A DNA stretch of 64,000 nucleotides from positions 18,164 through 82,163 of the forward strand of contig JAQXFO010000081.1 in NCBI GenBank assembly GCA_029005135.1, in the 5' to 3' direction. Positions 27,106 through 36,027 of this stretch are shown here, in pieces (the first letter of the stretch is position 1; each line of letters starts with the position of its first letter). The DNA is from Lachnospiraceae bacterium. GTDB taxonomy: Bacteria > Bacillota > Clostridia > Lachnospirales > Lachnospiraceae. A program made the translations under genes and the position numbers. The notes beneath the pieces were generated by a model. That model saw only the letters and a list, made by a program, of their open reading frames with translations, was not told where the DNA came from and did no database searches.

Positions 27106-27852
27106 ATGAGAAGAAAAATTGCTGCAGGCAACTGGAAAATGAACATGACACCGACTCAGGCGGTGGCTCTTATCGAAAAGCTGAAGCCGCTGGTCAAGAG
27201 CGACGACGTGGATGTCATTTTCTGCGTTCCGGCCATCGATATCCCGGCAGCCATGACGGCGGCCGAAGGCTCCAATATCCGTATCGGTGCCGAGAACATG
27301 TACTTTGAAGAGAAGGGTGCCTTCACCGGCGAGATCTCTCCGGAAATGCTGGTGGATGCCGGCGTTAAGTACGTGATCATCGGACATTCCGAGAGACGTG
27401 ACTATTTCGGAGAAACCAACGAAGATGTCAACCGCAAGGTTCTCAAGGCCTTTGAGCACGGCATCACACCGATTATGTGCTGCGGCGAAAGCCTGACTAT
27501 GAGACAGCAGGGCGTTACGATGGACTGGATCCGTCAGCAGGTCAAGGTCGGCCTCCTCAATGTGAGCGCCGAACAGGCTTCTTCCATGATTATTGCCTAT
27601 GAACCGATCTGGGCGATCGACACAGGCGAAACGGCAACATCCGATCAGGCCGAGGAAGTCTGCAAGGGCATTCGCGACCTGGTGGAGGAACTCTATGATA
27701 AGGCTGTGGCCGACAAGATCCGTATTCTGTACGGCGGTTCGGTCAACGCCGGCAACGCAGCCGAACTGTTCGGCAAAGACAATATCGACGGTGGTCTTGT
27801 CGGCGGGGCTTCCCTGAAGGAAGACTTCGGTAAGATCGTGAATTACCGTTAA
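27106..27852 (+). CDS. tpiA: Triosephosphate isomerase
   Basis: 248 residues. AGNWKMNMT (7-15) with the catalytic Asn and Lys, [13 protein letters not shown] with the catalytic His, and [15 protein letters not shown] with the catalytic Glu. It interconverts dihydroxyacetone phosphate and glyceraldehyde 3-phosphate. It forms part of the gap-pgk-tpiA glycolytic cluster. The expected pgm/eno do not follow; hom is next, 19 bp on. Confidence 0.97.
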   Translation: MRRKIAAGNWKMNMTPTQAVALIEKLKPLVKSDDVDVIFCVPAIDIPAAMTAAEGSNIRIGAENMYFEEKGAFTGEISPEMLVDAGVKYVIIGHSERRDYFGETNEDVNRKVLKAFEHGITPIMCCGESLTMRQQGVTMDWIRQQVKVGLLNVSAEQASSMIIAYEPIWAIDTGETATSDQAEEVCKGIRDLVEELYDKAVADKIRILYGGSVNAGNAAELFGKDNIDGGLVGGASLKEDFGKIVNYR

Positions 27853-27871
27853 TACTGACCCGGAGGCTATA

Positions 27872-29167
27872 ATGGCAAAAAAAGAAGTAGTACGTATCGG
27901 TCTTCTCGGATTGGGAACTGTCGGCTTCGGTGTGTACAAGACACTGAAGCTGCAGCTTGAGAATATGGAGGCTAAGACAGGAAGCCGCATCGAGATCAAG
28001 AGAATCCTGGTTCTCAAGATCGCGGATTTCGCCGACAGAGTCGACGATGTGGCGATTCTGACGGAAAATGCCGACGATATTCTGGACGATCCTGAGATCG
28101 ATATCGTCGTCGAGGTAATCGGCGGCACAAAAGCGGCCTATGAATTCCAGAAGAAAGCCCTTTTGAACGGCAAGCATGTTGTGACAGCCAACAAGGACCT
28201 GGTGGCGACGGAAGGCCATAATCTGATCGAGATGGCATCCGAACGCGGCCTGGACTACAGCTTTGAGGCGGCTGTGGCCGGCGGTATTCCGGTCATTCGT
28301 CCCTTAAGACGCTGCCTGGCCGGCAACAACATTACGGAGATACTCGGTATCGTCAACGGGACAACGAACTTCATCCTGACCAAGATGGCCAAGGAAAACA
28401 TGAGCTATCAGGAGGCTCTGAAGATCGCTTCCGAACTGGGCTATGCCGAAGCCAATCCGACGTCCGATGTCGAGGGTCTGGATGCGGCGCGCAAAGTGGC
28501 CATTATGGCTTCTCTGGCTTTCCACAGTGATGTCCGTTTCAAGGATGTGTACCACGAAGGCATTACCTCTCTGACCGAGGATGATATTCGCAATGCCGGT
28601 GAGCTCGGCTGTGTGATCAAGCTGATGGGTGTCACCCGTCAGATTGACGGTGCTGTCGAAGCCGCCGTTTATCCGATGCTGATTCCGAAGGATCACATGA
28701 TGGCCAGTGTGGAGGATTCCTTCAATGCCGTCTTTATCCATGGTGATGCCGTGGATGACGTGATGCTTTACGGCCGCGGCGCCGGTGAGATGCCGACAGC
28801 CTCCGCCATTGTGGGCGATATCTTTGAGACCGTCAGGAATATTAACAATGACTGCACAGGCAGGCTGGGCAGCTCCGTCTACCGTCAGCTGCCGATTCGT
28901 CCGCAGGAGGAGACTGTCAACAAGTTCTTCGTCCGCATGAGAGTACCGGATCGCTGCGGCGTACTGTCTGAGGTCGTCAGCGTCTTCGCCAAGAACAATG
29001 TCAGCATCAACTCGGTTATTCAGAAGATCGGTCTTGAAAAGCCCGATGAAGCTGAGATCGTCATCACCACAGAAAAGATCAGCGAAAAGAATTTCCGACA
29101 CAGCCTGGATGAACTGAAGGCTCTGGATTCAATCAATGAGATTTCTTCCGTGATCCGTGTCTATTGA
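27872..29167 (+). CDS. hom: Homoserine dehydrogenase
   Basis: 431 residues. An N-terminal Rossmann domain (IGLLGLGTVGFGVYK), GGTKAAYEF, VTANKDLVA, the middle catalytic domain with VNGTTNFILTKMA and SDVEGLDAARKVAIMASLAF, and a C-terminal ACT domain (RMRVPDRCGVLSEVVSVFAKNNVSINSVIQ in parts), which usually gives threonine feedback. It reduces aspartate semialdehyde to homoserine. It lies 19 bp behind tpiA, so it may be transcribed with glycolysis; asd and thrC of the same route are elsewhere in the window, and no thrB was seen. Confidence 0.95.
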   Translation: MAKKEVVRIGLLGLGTVGFGVYKTLKLQLENMEAKTGSRIEIKRILVLKIADFADRVDDVAILTENADDILDDPEIDIVVEVIGGTKAAYEFQKKALLNGKHVVTANKDLVATEGHNLIEMASERGLDYSFEAAVAGGIPVIRPLRRCLAGNNITEILGIVNGTTNFILTKMAKENMSYQEALKIASELGYAEANPTSDVEGLDAARKVAIMASLAFHSDVRFKDVYHEGITSLTEDDIRNAGELGCVIKLMGVTRQIDGAVEAAVYPMLIPKDHMMASVEDSFNAVFIHGDAVDDVMLYGRGAGEMPTASAIVGDIFETVRNINNDCTGRLGSSVYRQLPIRPQEETVNKFFVRMRVPDRCGVLSEVVSVFAKNNVSINSVIQKIGLEKPDEAEIVITTEKISEKNFRHSLDELKALDSINEISSVIRVY

Positions 29168-29178
29168 TAAATTGCCTC

Positions 29179-29207
29179 TTGATACTCGGAGAGGCGTATG
29201 TTATTAT
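29179..29207 (+). promoter_or_regulatory. secG promoter
   Basis: TTGATA (29179-29184), 17-bp spacer and TATTAT (29202-29207), 33 bp before the secG ATG. Confidence 0.6.
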
Positions 29208-29239
29208 GAAGAACGGTAATTCATCCGGAGGGGTATTCA

Positions 29240-29482
29240 ATGTCCATTTTAAAGATTATTCTGACAATAATATTTGTTATTGATTGTATCGGCCTCTCAG
29301 CCATTGTGCTGATGCAGGAGGGCAAAAGCGCCGGCCTTGGTGCCATCGCCGGTGGTGCTGAATCTTACTGGGGACAGAATAAGGGACGTTCGATGGAAGG
29401 CTTCCTTGTCAAGCTGACAAGAGTGATGGCCGTTCTGTTCTTTGTTCTGGCTATTGTTCTTCAGCTGAAGATCTTTAACTGA
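29240..29482 (+). CDS. secG: Preprotein translocase subunit SecG
   Basis: 80 residues with two membrane segments (about 4-24 and 56-77) joined by a Gly-rich loop (GKSAGLGAIAGGAESYWGQNKGRS), the usual SecG design. It assists SecYE in protein export. GGAGGGG lies before the ATG. It has its own promoter and a good terminator, so it is probably single; smpB comes next as in many Firmicutes (usually secG-rnr-smpB, but rnr is absent here). Confidence 0.92.
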   Translation: MSILKIILTIIFVIDCIGLSAIVLMQEGKSAGLGAIAGGAESYWGQNKGRSMEGFLVKLTRVMAVLFFVLAIVLQLKIFN

Positions 29483-29490
29483 TCTCAAGA

Positions 29491-29518
29491 GCCCCTGCTG
29501 ACCGGCAGGGGCTTTTTT
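29491..29518 (+). terminator. Rho-independent terminator after secG
   Basis: GCCCCTGC (29491-29498) pairs with GCAGGGGC (29505-29512), then six T residues. Confidence 0.94.
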
Positions 29519-29560
29519 CATGATACCGATGCCGACATCCTAACGCCGAAAGGACAGAGC

Positions 29561-30022
29561 ATGAAGGAAGCTGTCAAAATGGTAGCCAATAACAAAAAGG
29601 CTTACCATGAGTATTTTATTCTGGAAAAATTCGAAGCCGGTATTTCCCTGGCGGGGACGGAAGTCAAGTCCATCCGCATGGGCAAGTGTTCGGTGAAGGA
29701 AGCCTATGTGCAGATTCGCAAGGGAGAGGTCTTCATCGTCGGCATGCATATCACTCCCTATGAAAAGGGCAACATTTTCAACAAAGATCCGCTCCGGGAG
29801 AGAAAGCTTCTGCTGCATAAGCGGGAGATTCTGAAGCTCCAGGGTCAGATCCGGGAAAAGGGCCTGACGGTGGTGCCGCTCCAGGTCTATCTGAAGGATT
29901 CCCTTGTCAAGGTCGAGATCGGCCTGGCCCGCGGCAAAAAGCTGTATGACAAGAGGGAGGATCTGAAAAAGAAAGAAGATAAGAGGGAGACCGACCGGGC
30001 TATGAAGCTGTCGGCACGCTGA
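29561..30022 (+). CDS. smpB: SsrA-binding protein SmpB
   Basis: 153 residues. KAYHEYFILEKFEAGISLAGTEVKSIR and the RERKLLLHKREI and basic tail (KKEDKRETDRAMK) are characteristic. It binds tmRNA and delivers it to stalled ribosomes. The start is ATG at 29561 (AAAGGA upstream); a second in-frame ATG at 29579 is closer to the conserved part. The tmRNA gene begins 58 bp after the stop, so the two act and lie together. Confidence 0.94.
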   Translation: MKEAVKMVANNKKAYHEYFILEKFEAGISLAGTEVKSIRMGKCSVKEAYVQIRKGEVFIVGMHITPYEKGNIFNKDPLRERKLLLHKREILKLQGQIREKGLTVVPLQVYLKDSLVKVEIGLARGKKLYDKREDLKKKEDKRETDRAMKLSAR

Positions 30023-30031
30023 AAAAGAGAA

Positions 30032-30060
30032 TTGACAGGGGCACAGCCCCGGTCTATGAT
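30032..30060 (+). promoter_or_regulatory. ssrA promoter
   Basis: Perfect TTGACA (30032-30037), 17-bp spacer and TATGAT (30055-30060). Start of transcription would be about 12 bases before the mature tmRNA 5' end. Confidence 0.8.
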
Positions 30061-30079
30061 AAATACCACAACACAACCT

Positions 30080-30424
30080 GGGCTAGTAAAGGTTTCGACG
30101 GGGATCTTGAAGTCAGGGAAGCCATCCGTGGCCCCGACCACGCTAAAACGGGAACTTAAATATAAACGCAGACAACAGAACAGTTGCCTTAGCAGCTTAA
30201 GCTGCTTCGTCGGCCCGGATATACCTGTGTATCCGGTAAACCGGCGTCATGATCACAGGAAACGACACTGCCAAAGCTTTGAGGCAGCGGGCGTATGATG
30301 AAGCTACCAAGGTTATAAGGAGGCTGTTCGCCGAGTAACCGAGGGAATGTCAAAGGAACGGCTGTGATGGGAGATGCCTTGAGGGATAGGTTTTCGGACG
30401 CGGGTTCGATTCCCGCCTGGTCCA
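30080..30424 (+). ncRNA. ssrA: tmRNA (transfer-messenger RNA)
   Basis: About 345 bases. The 5' end GGGCTAG (30080-30086) pairs with CTGGTCC (30417-30423) as a 7-bp acceptor stem, the T arm GCGGG-TTCGATT-CCCGC precedes it, and the discriminator A is at 30424; CCA is not encoded. The conserved GGTTTCGACGGGG block follows the 5' end. The mRNA-like frame starts at GCA (30168) and ends at TAA (30198-30200), giving the tag peptide ADNRTVALAA, which ends in the ALAA degron recognised by ClpXP. It acts with SmpB in ribosome rescue. Confidence 0.96.
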
Positions 30425-30433
30425 TAGCGATGC

Positions 30434-30462
30434 AAAACCGGCTGATAAACAGCCGGTTTTTT
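30434..30462 (+). terminator. Rho-independent terminator after ssrA
   Basis: AAAACCGGCTG (30434-30444) pairs with CAGCCGGTTTT (30450-30460), loop of five, ending in a T-run. Confidence 0.92.
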
Positions 30463-30525
30463 GCTGCCCTTTTTGAAAATGGTATCGACCCTCTGACGCT
30501 TTTTCGGTACAATGGGAGAGGAGTT

Positions 30526-30588
30526 ATGACAACAAAAGGATCAAACACGGGTTGTACATCCTTTATTCTTGATAGATCAGTGAGGTAA
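30526..30588 (+). CDS. Possible 20-residue leader ORF before the cell-wall protease
   Basis: ATG at 30526 is preceded by a very strong ribosome binding site (GGGAGAGGAG, 30514-30523) and the frame ends with TAA at 30586-30588, three bases before the protease ATG. The product begins MTTKGSNTGCTSFILD and is not recognised. The protease's own ribosome binding site (TGAGG, 30581-30585) lies inside the last codons of this frame, so translation of the two could be coupled. No homology support; the only evidence is the strong initiation signal and the tight spacing. Confidence 0.4.
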   Translation: MTTKGSNTGCTSFILDRSVR

Positions 30589-30591
30589 CTC

Positions 30592-33500
30592 ATGATGTTA
30601 TTCCACAGCCTCCGGCGGCGTATTGTCAAAAGCACCGCCGTCCTTATGGCCGGCCTCTTATTGGCCGGCACCTGCCCCCTGTCAGCGTACGCCGCGCCTG
30701 CGGATGATCGTGCTGTTGTGGTGCCGGTTATTGAAGAGAGTGTGACGGGCCGGGTTTCTGAGAGCGGTCATCTGTCCGAAGCTGTCACCATCGACACGCT
30801 GTCACCCTCTGTTGACCATACTGCCTATGCCCTGAACGGCAGCAGGACGCTGCCGGCGGCCTATGTGCCCTTCGATGTCTCCTCGCTTTTTCCGGAGCTG
30901 GCATCCCATGAGATGACGGTTTCTTCCTATCCTTATGTCACTTCTGTCAAGAATCAGGGTGCCTATGGCTTCTGTTTTGCCTTCGCGGCGGCCGCAGCGA
31001 TGGAGGCCTCCCTCGTGAAACGCTATTATCCGGCCCTCACTGTCGACACGGTGGATCTGTCGGAGCTTCAGCTGGCTTACTATGCACAGATCCGTGATGA
31101 GAAAAGCCAGCCCGCCGGCTGTGAAGGCGATACGTCCTCCCTTAACGGCACCACCTTTGCCCTGGGCGCGGTGGGCGGCAATGACAACATGATCATCAAC
31201 AGCATCGGACGTCGCGTCGGCGTTGTCAACGAAGCCTCGGCGCCCTACAGCTGGCTGCCGACAATGCCGACGGCCTCTCCCAACAGCGCCCTGGAGCCCC
31301 TTGAAGACGGATCGCTGGCTTCTTCGGCCAACACCTATGTCCTCGACAGTGCTGCAGCGGCTCCCGGTGCCGATACGGAGGAAGTCAAGGCCCTGGTGTA
31401 CGAGCACGGTGCGGTGTCCTGCTGGGTGTACTATCATAATGACGGTCTCAACGAAGACGCCTCCTCTCTCTGTTCTCAGAATGTCACGGAGACCAACCAT
31501 GAGGGCTGTATCGTCGGCTGGGATGATAATTATCCGAAGGAGAATTTTAGAAATGTTCCCGCGTCCGACGGCGCCTTCCTTGTAAAAAACAGCTACGGTA
31601 CCTACCGGAACCGGGAAGGCTATTACTGGTTGTCCTATGAAGACTCCGCCTTCCTTGGCAGCACGGTTTTCGCATACGATCTGGTGCCGGCAGACGAAGC
31701 AGAGAGCGATATCTTTCAAATGGACGGCGGCATCCAGAGCAAGTTGGTTTTCTGGCCGGCCGGCACGGAACGCCTGTCCGTCGATATGTGCCAGGTCTTT
31801 ACCTTTGACCAAGGAGCGTCCGTCAGCGCCGTTTCTTTTTATACCACACAGCAAGGGGTGTCCTATCGGATATCCCTTTACCGCAACAGTTCCCAGAGCG
31901 ATCCCACGGACGGCGAGCTTCTGTCTGCGGAGGCCGCTGCGGGCAGTGTTCTCTTCGCCGGTGTCAACAAGGTCGGTCTTGATAAGGCGTATGTCCTCAA
32001 AGCCGGTGACAGTCTGACGGTTCGCGTGACTCTGACCTCGGAGGATGCGGCGTGGAATGCTGACAGCGGCCATTATGTTAAAGGGGCTGCGGAACGGGCG
32101 ATCAGCAGCTCGCTTTTCAATTCCGCCGTTCACGGCGATCCCGGCGAATCCTATCTCTATAATCCTTATTCCCTGGGGTGGGATGATCTGCAGGAATACA
32201 ACAACATCAAAGCCAACTGGCGTATCAAGGCCTACGGCAGCAGCGGCTGTGCGGTGACCTTCGACAGCGGCAGCGAAAACCCACTGACACTGTTTTGCCT
32301 CAGGGGCGAAAGCGCGTTGTCCGTCAGACCGTCGGATCCCGTTTTGGAGGGCTATATCTTTGACGGCTGGTATGCCGGCGGCCGTGTCTATGATTTTACC
32401 TCGTCCGTGACGGAGGATATCACGCTGACAGCGCATTTCAGCTGTCCCCTGTCCGTTGACGTGAAAACCGAAGACCTCAGTCTGACAGGAGCTTCCCGGA
32501 TACGGGAGGGAGAGGTTCTCTCACTTTGGCTATCCGGTCTCGATGCCGGAACATGCTTCTTTCTGGGAACTGTGGAAGACATGGCAGAGGCCTCAGATCC
32601 GTGCTTCGTCACAGCGGCACCGGATGGAACCGTGTCGCTGCCGCTGGAGCTGGATGACGGACCGGCAGCGATAGCGCTGAAACGAGCGGACGGCAGTTGG
32701 AGGAACCTGACACTGTCTCTGGACAGCACAGGTCAGATCCTGACGGTGGACAGAGGTCTCACTGTCACCTGTCTCAAGGGTGACAACCGCTATGAGACAG
32801 CGGCGGCGATCGCGAAGGCTGCCTTCGGGGAAGTCTGTCCGGAAACGATTATTCTTGTTAAGGGGACTGATTTTCCGGATGCTTTGTCGGCTAATGCACT
32901 GGCCGGTTATCTTGATGCTCCTATCCTGATGTCCCATACCCGGGCACTGTCCACGGCGACGGCGGCTCTTCTGGGCGGGGAATGGCAGGGACAGGTGAAA
33001 AAGCTGTATGTGGTCGGTCTTGGCTTTTCGGAGGACGTCTATGCGGCTCTGGAATCGCTGTGCGGCCTGAACCGCGGAGACGGCAGCATAGAGACCATCG
33101 GCGGCAGCGACCGTTATGCCACGGCTCTTGAGGTCTATCGGAAGCTGCGGACGCTGCAGGAGGAAGACGGCGAGGAGCCGGGTCCGGTCATGTCTTCGGT
33201 CATCGTGGCCACGGGTCTTAAAAGCGCTGATGCTCTGGCTGTCTCAGCGGTCAGCTACCGGTATCATATCCCGATCCTTCTGGCCAAATCAGGCGGCCGT
33301 GTGACAGAGGAGACGCTGGCAGCAGTCACCGACAATGACCATATCTTTGCTCTGGGCGCTGAGTCCTGCGTCAGCGACACCGTGGAGGAAGCCGCCCGCC
33401 GTGTCTGCGGCGAGGCGTTGGATTATCACCGCCTGTACGGCGACAACCGGTATGCCACCTCGCTGGCCATCGCGGGTTTCTTTGATTCGGAAGCCTTCTA

Positions 33501-33780
33501 TGCCTATACACCGGCGGTCCTTTACGGCGGGCTCCTCGGCATTGCCGACGGGACCGACAGCCATTTCCCGGATTCACTGGCGGCAGGTCAGCTGCTGGGG
33601 CGTCTGGGAGGAAGCCTGCTTTTGCAGAACGAAAAAAACAACACCTGCGTGACCGCGTATTTCAGAAATAACAGGGAACTGCTCCTTTCGGAGATCCGGG
33701 ACTGGCAGTTCTACGGTTCGGCGGCCGCGGATACGGCTTCTTCCATCTGCCGCCGTGTCATGGCCGATATCCTGGGCTGA
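30592..33780 (+). CDS. Secreted C1 papain-like protease with lectin-like, InlB-type and three cell-wall-binding type 2 repeats
   Basis: 1062 residues. A signal peptide (about 1-35, basic start, hydrophobic LMAGLLLAG, cleavage near SAYA-AP). A papain-type domain (about 100-365) with oxyanion Gln122 and nucleophile Cys128 in KNQGAYGFCFAFA, His303 in TNHEGCIVGWDD, and Asn333 in VKNSYGT; the triad is complete. A lectin-like beta domain (about 375-550). An InlB/Flg_new-type beta repeat (about 553-617, ending GYIFDGWYAGG...TAHF). Three PF04122-like cell-wall-binding repeats starting at GDNRYETA (730), GGSDRYAT (837) and YGDNRYAT (949). Known: this repeat type anchors proteins non-covalently to secondary wall polymers. 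Inferred: a surface protease acting on host or envelope proteins. ATG at 30592 or 30595. Confidence 0.88.
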   Translation: MMLFHSLRRRIVKSTAVLMAGLLLAGTCPLSAYAAPADDRAVVVPVIEESVTGRVSESGHLSEAVTIDTLSPSVDHTAYALNGSRTLPAAYVPFDVSSLFPELASHEMTVSSYPYVTSVKNQGAYGFCFAFAAAAAMEASLVKRYYPALTVDTVDLSELQLAYYAQIRDEKSQPAGCEGDTSSLNGTTFALGAVGGNDNMIINSIGRRVGVVNEASAPYSWLPTMPTASPNSALEPLEDGSLASSANTYVLDSAAAAPGADTEEVKALVYEHGAVSCWVYYHNDGLNEDASSLCSQNVTETNHEGCIVGWDDNYPKENFRNVPASDGAFLVKNSYGTYRNREGYYWLSYEDSAFLGSTVFAYDLVPADEAESDIFQMDGGIQSKLVFWPAGTERLSVDMCQVFTFDQGASVSAVSFYTTQQGVSYRISLYRNSSQSDPTDGELLSAEAAAGSVLFAGVNKVGLDKAYVLKAGDSLTVRVTLTSEDAAWNADSGHYVKGAAERAISSSLFNSAVHGDPGESYLYNPYSLGWDDLQEYNNIKANWRIKAYGSSGCAVTFDSGSENPLTLFCLRGESALSVRPSDPVLEGYIFDGWYAGGRVYDFTSSVTEDITLTAHFSCPLSVDVKTEDLSLTGASRIREGEVLSLWLSGLDAGTCFFLGTVEDMAEASDPCFVTAAPDGTVSLPLELDDGPAAIALKRADGSWRNLTLSLDSTGQILTVDRGLTVTCLKGDNRYETAAAIAKAAFGEVCPETIILVKGTDFPDALSANALAGYLDAPILMSHTRALSTATAALLGGEWQGQVKKLYVVGLGFSEDVYAALESLCGLNRGDGSIETIGGSDRYATALEVYRKLRTLQEEDGEEPGPVMSSVIVATGLKSADALAVSAVSYRYHIPILLAKSGGRVTEETLAAVTDNDHIFALGAESCVSDTVEEAARRVCGEALDYHRLYGDNRYATSLAIAGFFDSEAFYAYTPAVLYGGLLGIADGTDSHFPDSLAAGQLLGRLGGSLLLQNEKNNTCVTAYFRNNRELLLSEIRDWQFYGSAAADTASSICRRVMADILG

Positions 33781-33798
33781 GCCCCGGCTTCGACACAG

Positions 33799-33811
33799 TT
33801 TTGTCACAAAA
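33799..33811 (+). promoter_or_regulatory. 13-bp palindrome before the two-component system
   Basis: TTTTGT-C-ACAAAA is a perfect palindrome ending 6 bp before a TATACT (33818-33823). It is placed where a regulator such as the neighbouring response regulator could bind. Function is inferred from position only. Confidence 0.4.
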
Positions 33812-33865
33812 GCGTTTTATACTGAGGGACATCACGATAACCGAAACCATCAGAGAGGCATTGGC

Positions 33866-34543
33866 ATGAATAATTGCAAGATTCTGGTCGTTGATGACGA
33901 AGATCGTATGCGAAAGCTTGTCAGGGATTTCCTGTCAAAGCAGGGGTATCAGGTTCTGGAAGCCGCCAACGGCGAACAGGCCATCGATATTTTCTTCGAG
34001 GAAAAGGACATCGCCCTTCTCATACTTGATGTGATGATGCCAAAAATGGACGGGTGGCAGGTCTGCCGCGAGATCCGGCGTTATTCCCAGGTACCGATCA
34101 TTATGCTGACGGCCCGGTCCGATGAGAAGGATGAACTCAAGGGCTTCGATCTGGGTGTGGATGAGTACATCACGAAGCCTTTTTCGCCTAAGATTCTGGT
34201 GGCCCGCGTCGACGCGGTGCTGAGACGCTCCGGCGGTGTCGACAGCGAAGTGCTGGAGGTGAGCGGGATCCATGTGGACAAGGCGGCCCACCGCGTGCTG
34301 TGCGACGGACGGGAAGTGGAGCTCTCCTACAAGGAATTCGAGCTGCTGACATATTTCATGGAGAACAAGGGTCTGGCGCTTTCCCGGGAGAAGATATTGA
34401 ATGCCGTCTGGAATTACGATTATTTCGGTGACGCCAGAACCATCGACACCCATGTCAAGAAGCTGAGAAGCAAGCTCGGCGACAAGGGTGATCTGATCAA
34501 GACTATCTGGGGTGTGGGGTATAAATTCGATGCCGAACCGTAA
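33866..34543 (+). CDS. OmpR/PhoB-family response regulator
   Basis: 225 residues: a receiver domain (1-120) with acidic pair Asp10-Asp11, phosphoacceptor Asp55 in LLILDVMMPKMDGW, and the conserved MLTARSDE and YITKPFSP segments, then a winged helix DNA-binding domain (about 130-223, ending TIWGVGYKF). The start at 33866 is chosen as the family begins CKILVVDDE; the reading frame is open upstream into the protease gene. It overlaps the kinase gene by 14 bases. Target genes are unknown. Confidence 0.92.
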   Translation: MNNCKILVVDDEDRMRKLVRDFLSKQGYQVLEAANGEQAIDIFFEEKDIALLILDVMMPKMDGWQVCREIRRYSQVPIIMLTARSDEKDELKGFDLGVDEYITKPFSPKILVARVDAVLRRSGGVDSEVLEVSGIHVDKAAHRVLCDGREVELSYKEFELLTYFMENKGLALSREKILNAVWNYDYFGDARTIDTHVKKLRSKLGDKGDLIKTIWGVGYKFDAEP

Positions 34544-36014
34544 CAGTCAGAATAAGAATCATTCGATCAAGGCCCAGCTGATGTGTGTCATGCTGGGTCT
34601 TGTTATCTTTGTATTTGTCCTTGTCCTGGTGACGCTTTATGGCTTTCTCGGTCGTTTTTATCAGAAAGAGAAAACAGACGCCCTGGTCAGTGTCTATGAC
34701 GGGCTGAATGAAGCCGGCGGCGGGAATGATTTTCCCAATGAGATCATACAGGCCACGGCGGAGGGCAATATCCAGGTCCTGATCACGGATCCGAATTTTA
34801 CGCCGCTTCGGTCGACATCGGCAGATCCCCGTTATCTGTCGACACGGCTTTTCGGCTACTATACCGGGCTTTTCCAGGAGAATTTTAAGACTCTGAAGCA
34901 GACGAAGACCTATCGCGTCCAGATCAGCGATGAAGAGCGGCTGGGACTGAATTATCTGGAAATGTGGGGCCAGCTGGATAACGGTGACTGGTTCCTTCTT
35001 CGAACACCCATCGACAGCCTGACGGAGACGGTGCATCAGACCTCCCAATTCCTGCTGATCGTTTTCGCTCTGGGGATCATCGCAGCCATGGCCCTCATTG
35101 TGATCATTTCCGAGAGGTTCACCAAACCGCTGACGGAACTGACGGTGCTGTCGCAGCGGATGTCGCGTCTGGATTTCGGTGCCCGTTACCGCGGTCATGT
35201 GAAAAATGAGATCCAGGTCCTGGGCGAGAATTTCAACAGCATGTCTGATGAACTGCAGAAGACTATCGGGAATCTGAAATCGGCCAACAACGCGCTCCGC
35301 CAGGACAACGAGCAGAAGACCCGGATCGATGAGATGCGCAAGGAATTCCTCAACAATGTTTCGCATGAGCTTAAAACGCCCATCGCCCTTATCCAGGGCT
35401 ATGCGGAGGGGCTCCGGGACGATGTGGCCGACGATGAGGAGAGCCGGCAGTATTACTGTGACGTGATCGTGGACGAAGCGGGCAAGATGAACAAGCTGGT
35501 CCGGCAGCTGCTGACGCTCAATCAGCTGGAGTTCGGGCAGGATAGTGTGAAGCTTTCGCGCTTTGACCTGACGGCGCTGATCACGGGGGTGATCGGCAAG
35601 ATGAGCCTGATGGCCGAGGAAAAGGGCGTGACGGTGACCTTCCCCCATCGTGACGATGTCTGGGCCTGGGGCGATGATTTTAAGATAGAAGAAGTTGTTG
35701 TCAATCTTCTGAGCAATGCCATCAATCATGCCGACTACGAGAAGAAGATCGAGATCAGTCTGACCCGTCAGGAGGGCCGGGTGAAGGTCACGGTGTTCAA
35801 CAGCGGCGATCCGATCCCCGAGGCTGATCTTGACCGGATCTGGGAGAAATTCTACAAGGTGGATAAGGCCAGAACCCGGGCTTACGGCGGCTCCGGCATT
35901 GGCCTGTCCATCGTGAAGGCCATCGTCGAGGGGCACGGTCAGCACTGCGGCGTCCGTAATTATGACAACGGTGTGGCCTTCTGGTTCACGCTTGAAGAGC
36001 AGAATACCATGTGA
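34530..36014 (+). CDS. Membrane sensor histidine kinase
   Basis: 494 residues. First membrane helix about 15-40, an extracellular sensor region (about 41-170), second helix about 172-194, a HAMP linker (about 195-250), the dimerisation domain with phospho-His279 in NNVSHELKTPIA, and an ATPase domain with the N box NLLSNAINHA and the G box GGSGIGLSIVKAIVEGHG. It should phosphorylate the regulator encoded before it. ATG at 34530 overlaps the regulator end; a GTG at 34512 is an alternative. Ligand unknown. The stop is followed directly by hisH (TGATATG). Confidence 0.92.
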   Translation: MPNRNSQNKNHSIKAQLMCVMLGLVIFVFVLVLVTLYGFLGRFYQKEKTDALVSVYDGLNEAGGGNDFPNEIIQATAEGNIQVLITDPNFTPLRSTSADPRYLSTRLFGYYTGLFQENFKTLKQTKTYRVQISDEERLGLNYLEMWGQLDNGDWFLLRTPIDSLTETVHQTSQFLLIVFALGIIAAMALIVIISERFTKPLTELTVLSQRMSRLDFGARYRGHVKNEIQVLGENFNSMSDELQKTIGNLKSANNALRQDNEQKTRIDEMRKEFLNNVSHELKTPIALIQGYAEGLRDDVADDEESRQYYCDVIVDEAGKMNKLVRQLLTLNQLEFGQDSVKLSRFDLTALITGVIGKMSLMAEEKGVTVTFPHRDDVWAWGDDFKIEEVVVNLLSNAINHADYEKKIEISLTRQEGRVKVTVFNSGDPIPEADLDRIWEKFYKVDKARTRAYGGSGIGLSIVKAIVEGHGQHCGVRNYDNGVAFWFTLEEQNTM

Positions 36015-36027
36015 TATGATTCATAAC

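Noticed and set aside
30485..30513. Promoter TCGACC-N17-TACAAT before the small ORF
   Set aside because: The -35 is poor, and a start of transcription near 30520 would remove most of the strong ribosome binding site of the small ORF, so both cannot be right; it was not listed as a feature.
30802..32436. Long open frame on the minus strand opposite the protease gene
   Set aside because: It mirrors the codon pattern of the real gene, has no ribosome binding site, no membrane or domain pattern, and low-complexity composition. Similar long minus-strand frames opposite prfC, pheT, ilvB, asd and argH are rejected for the same reason.
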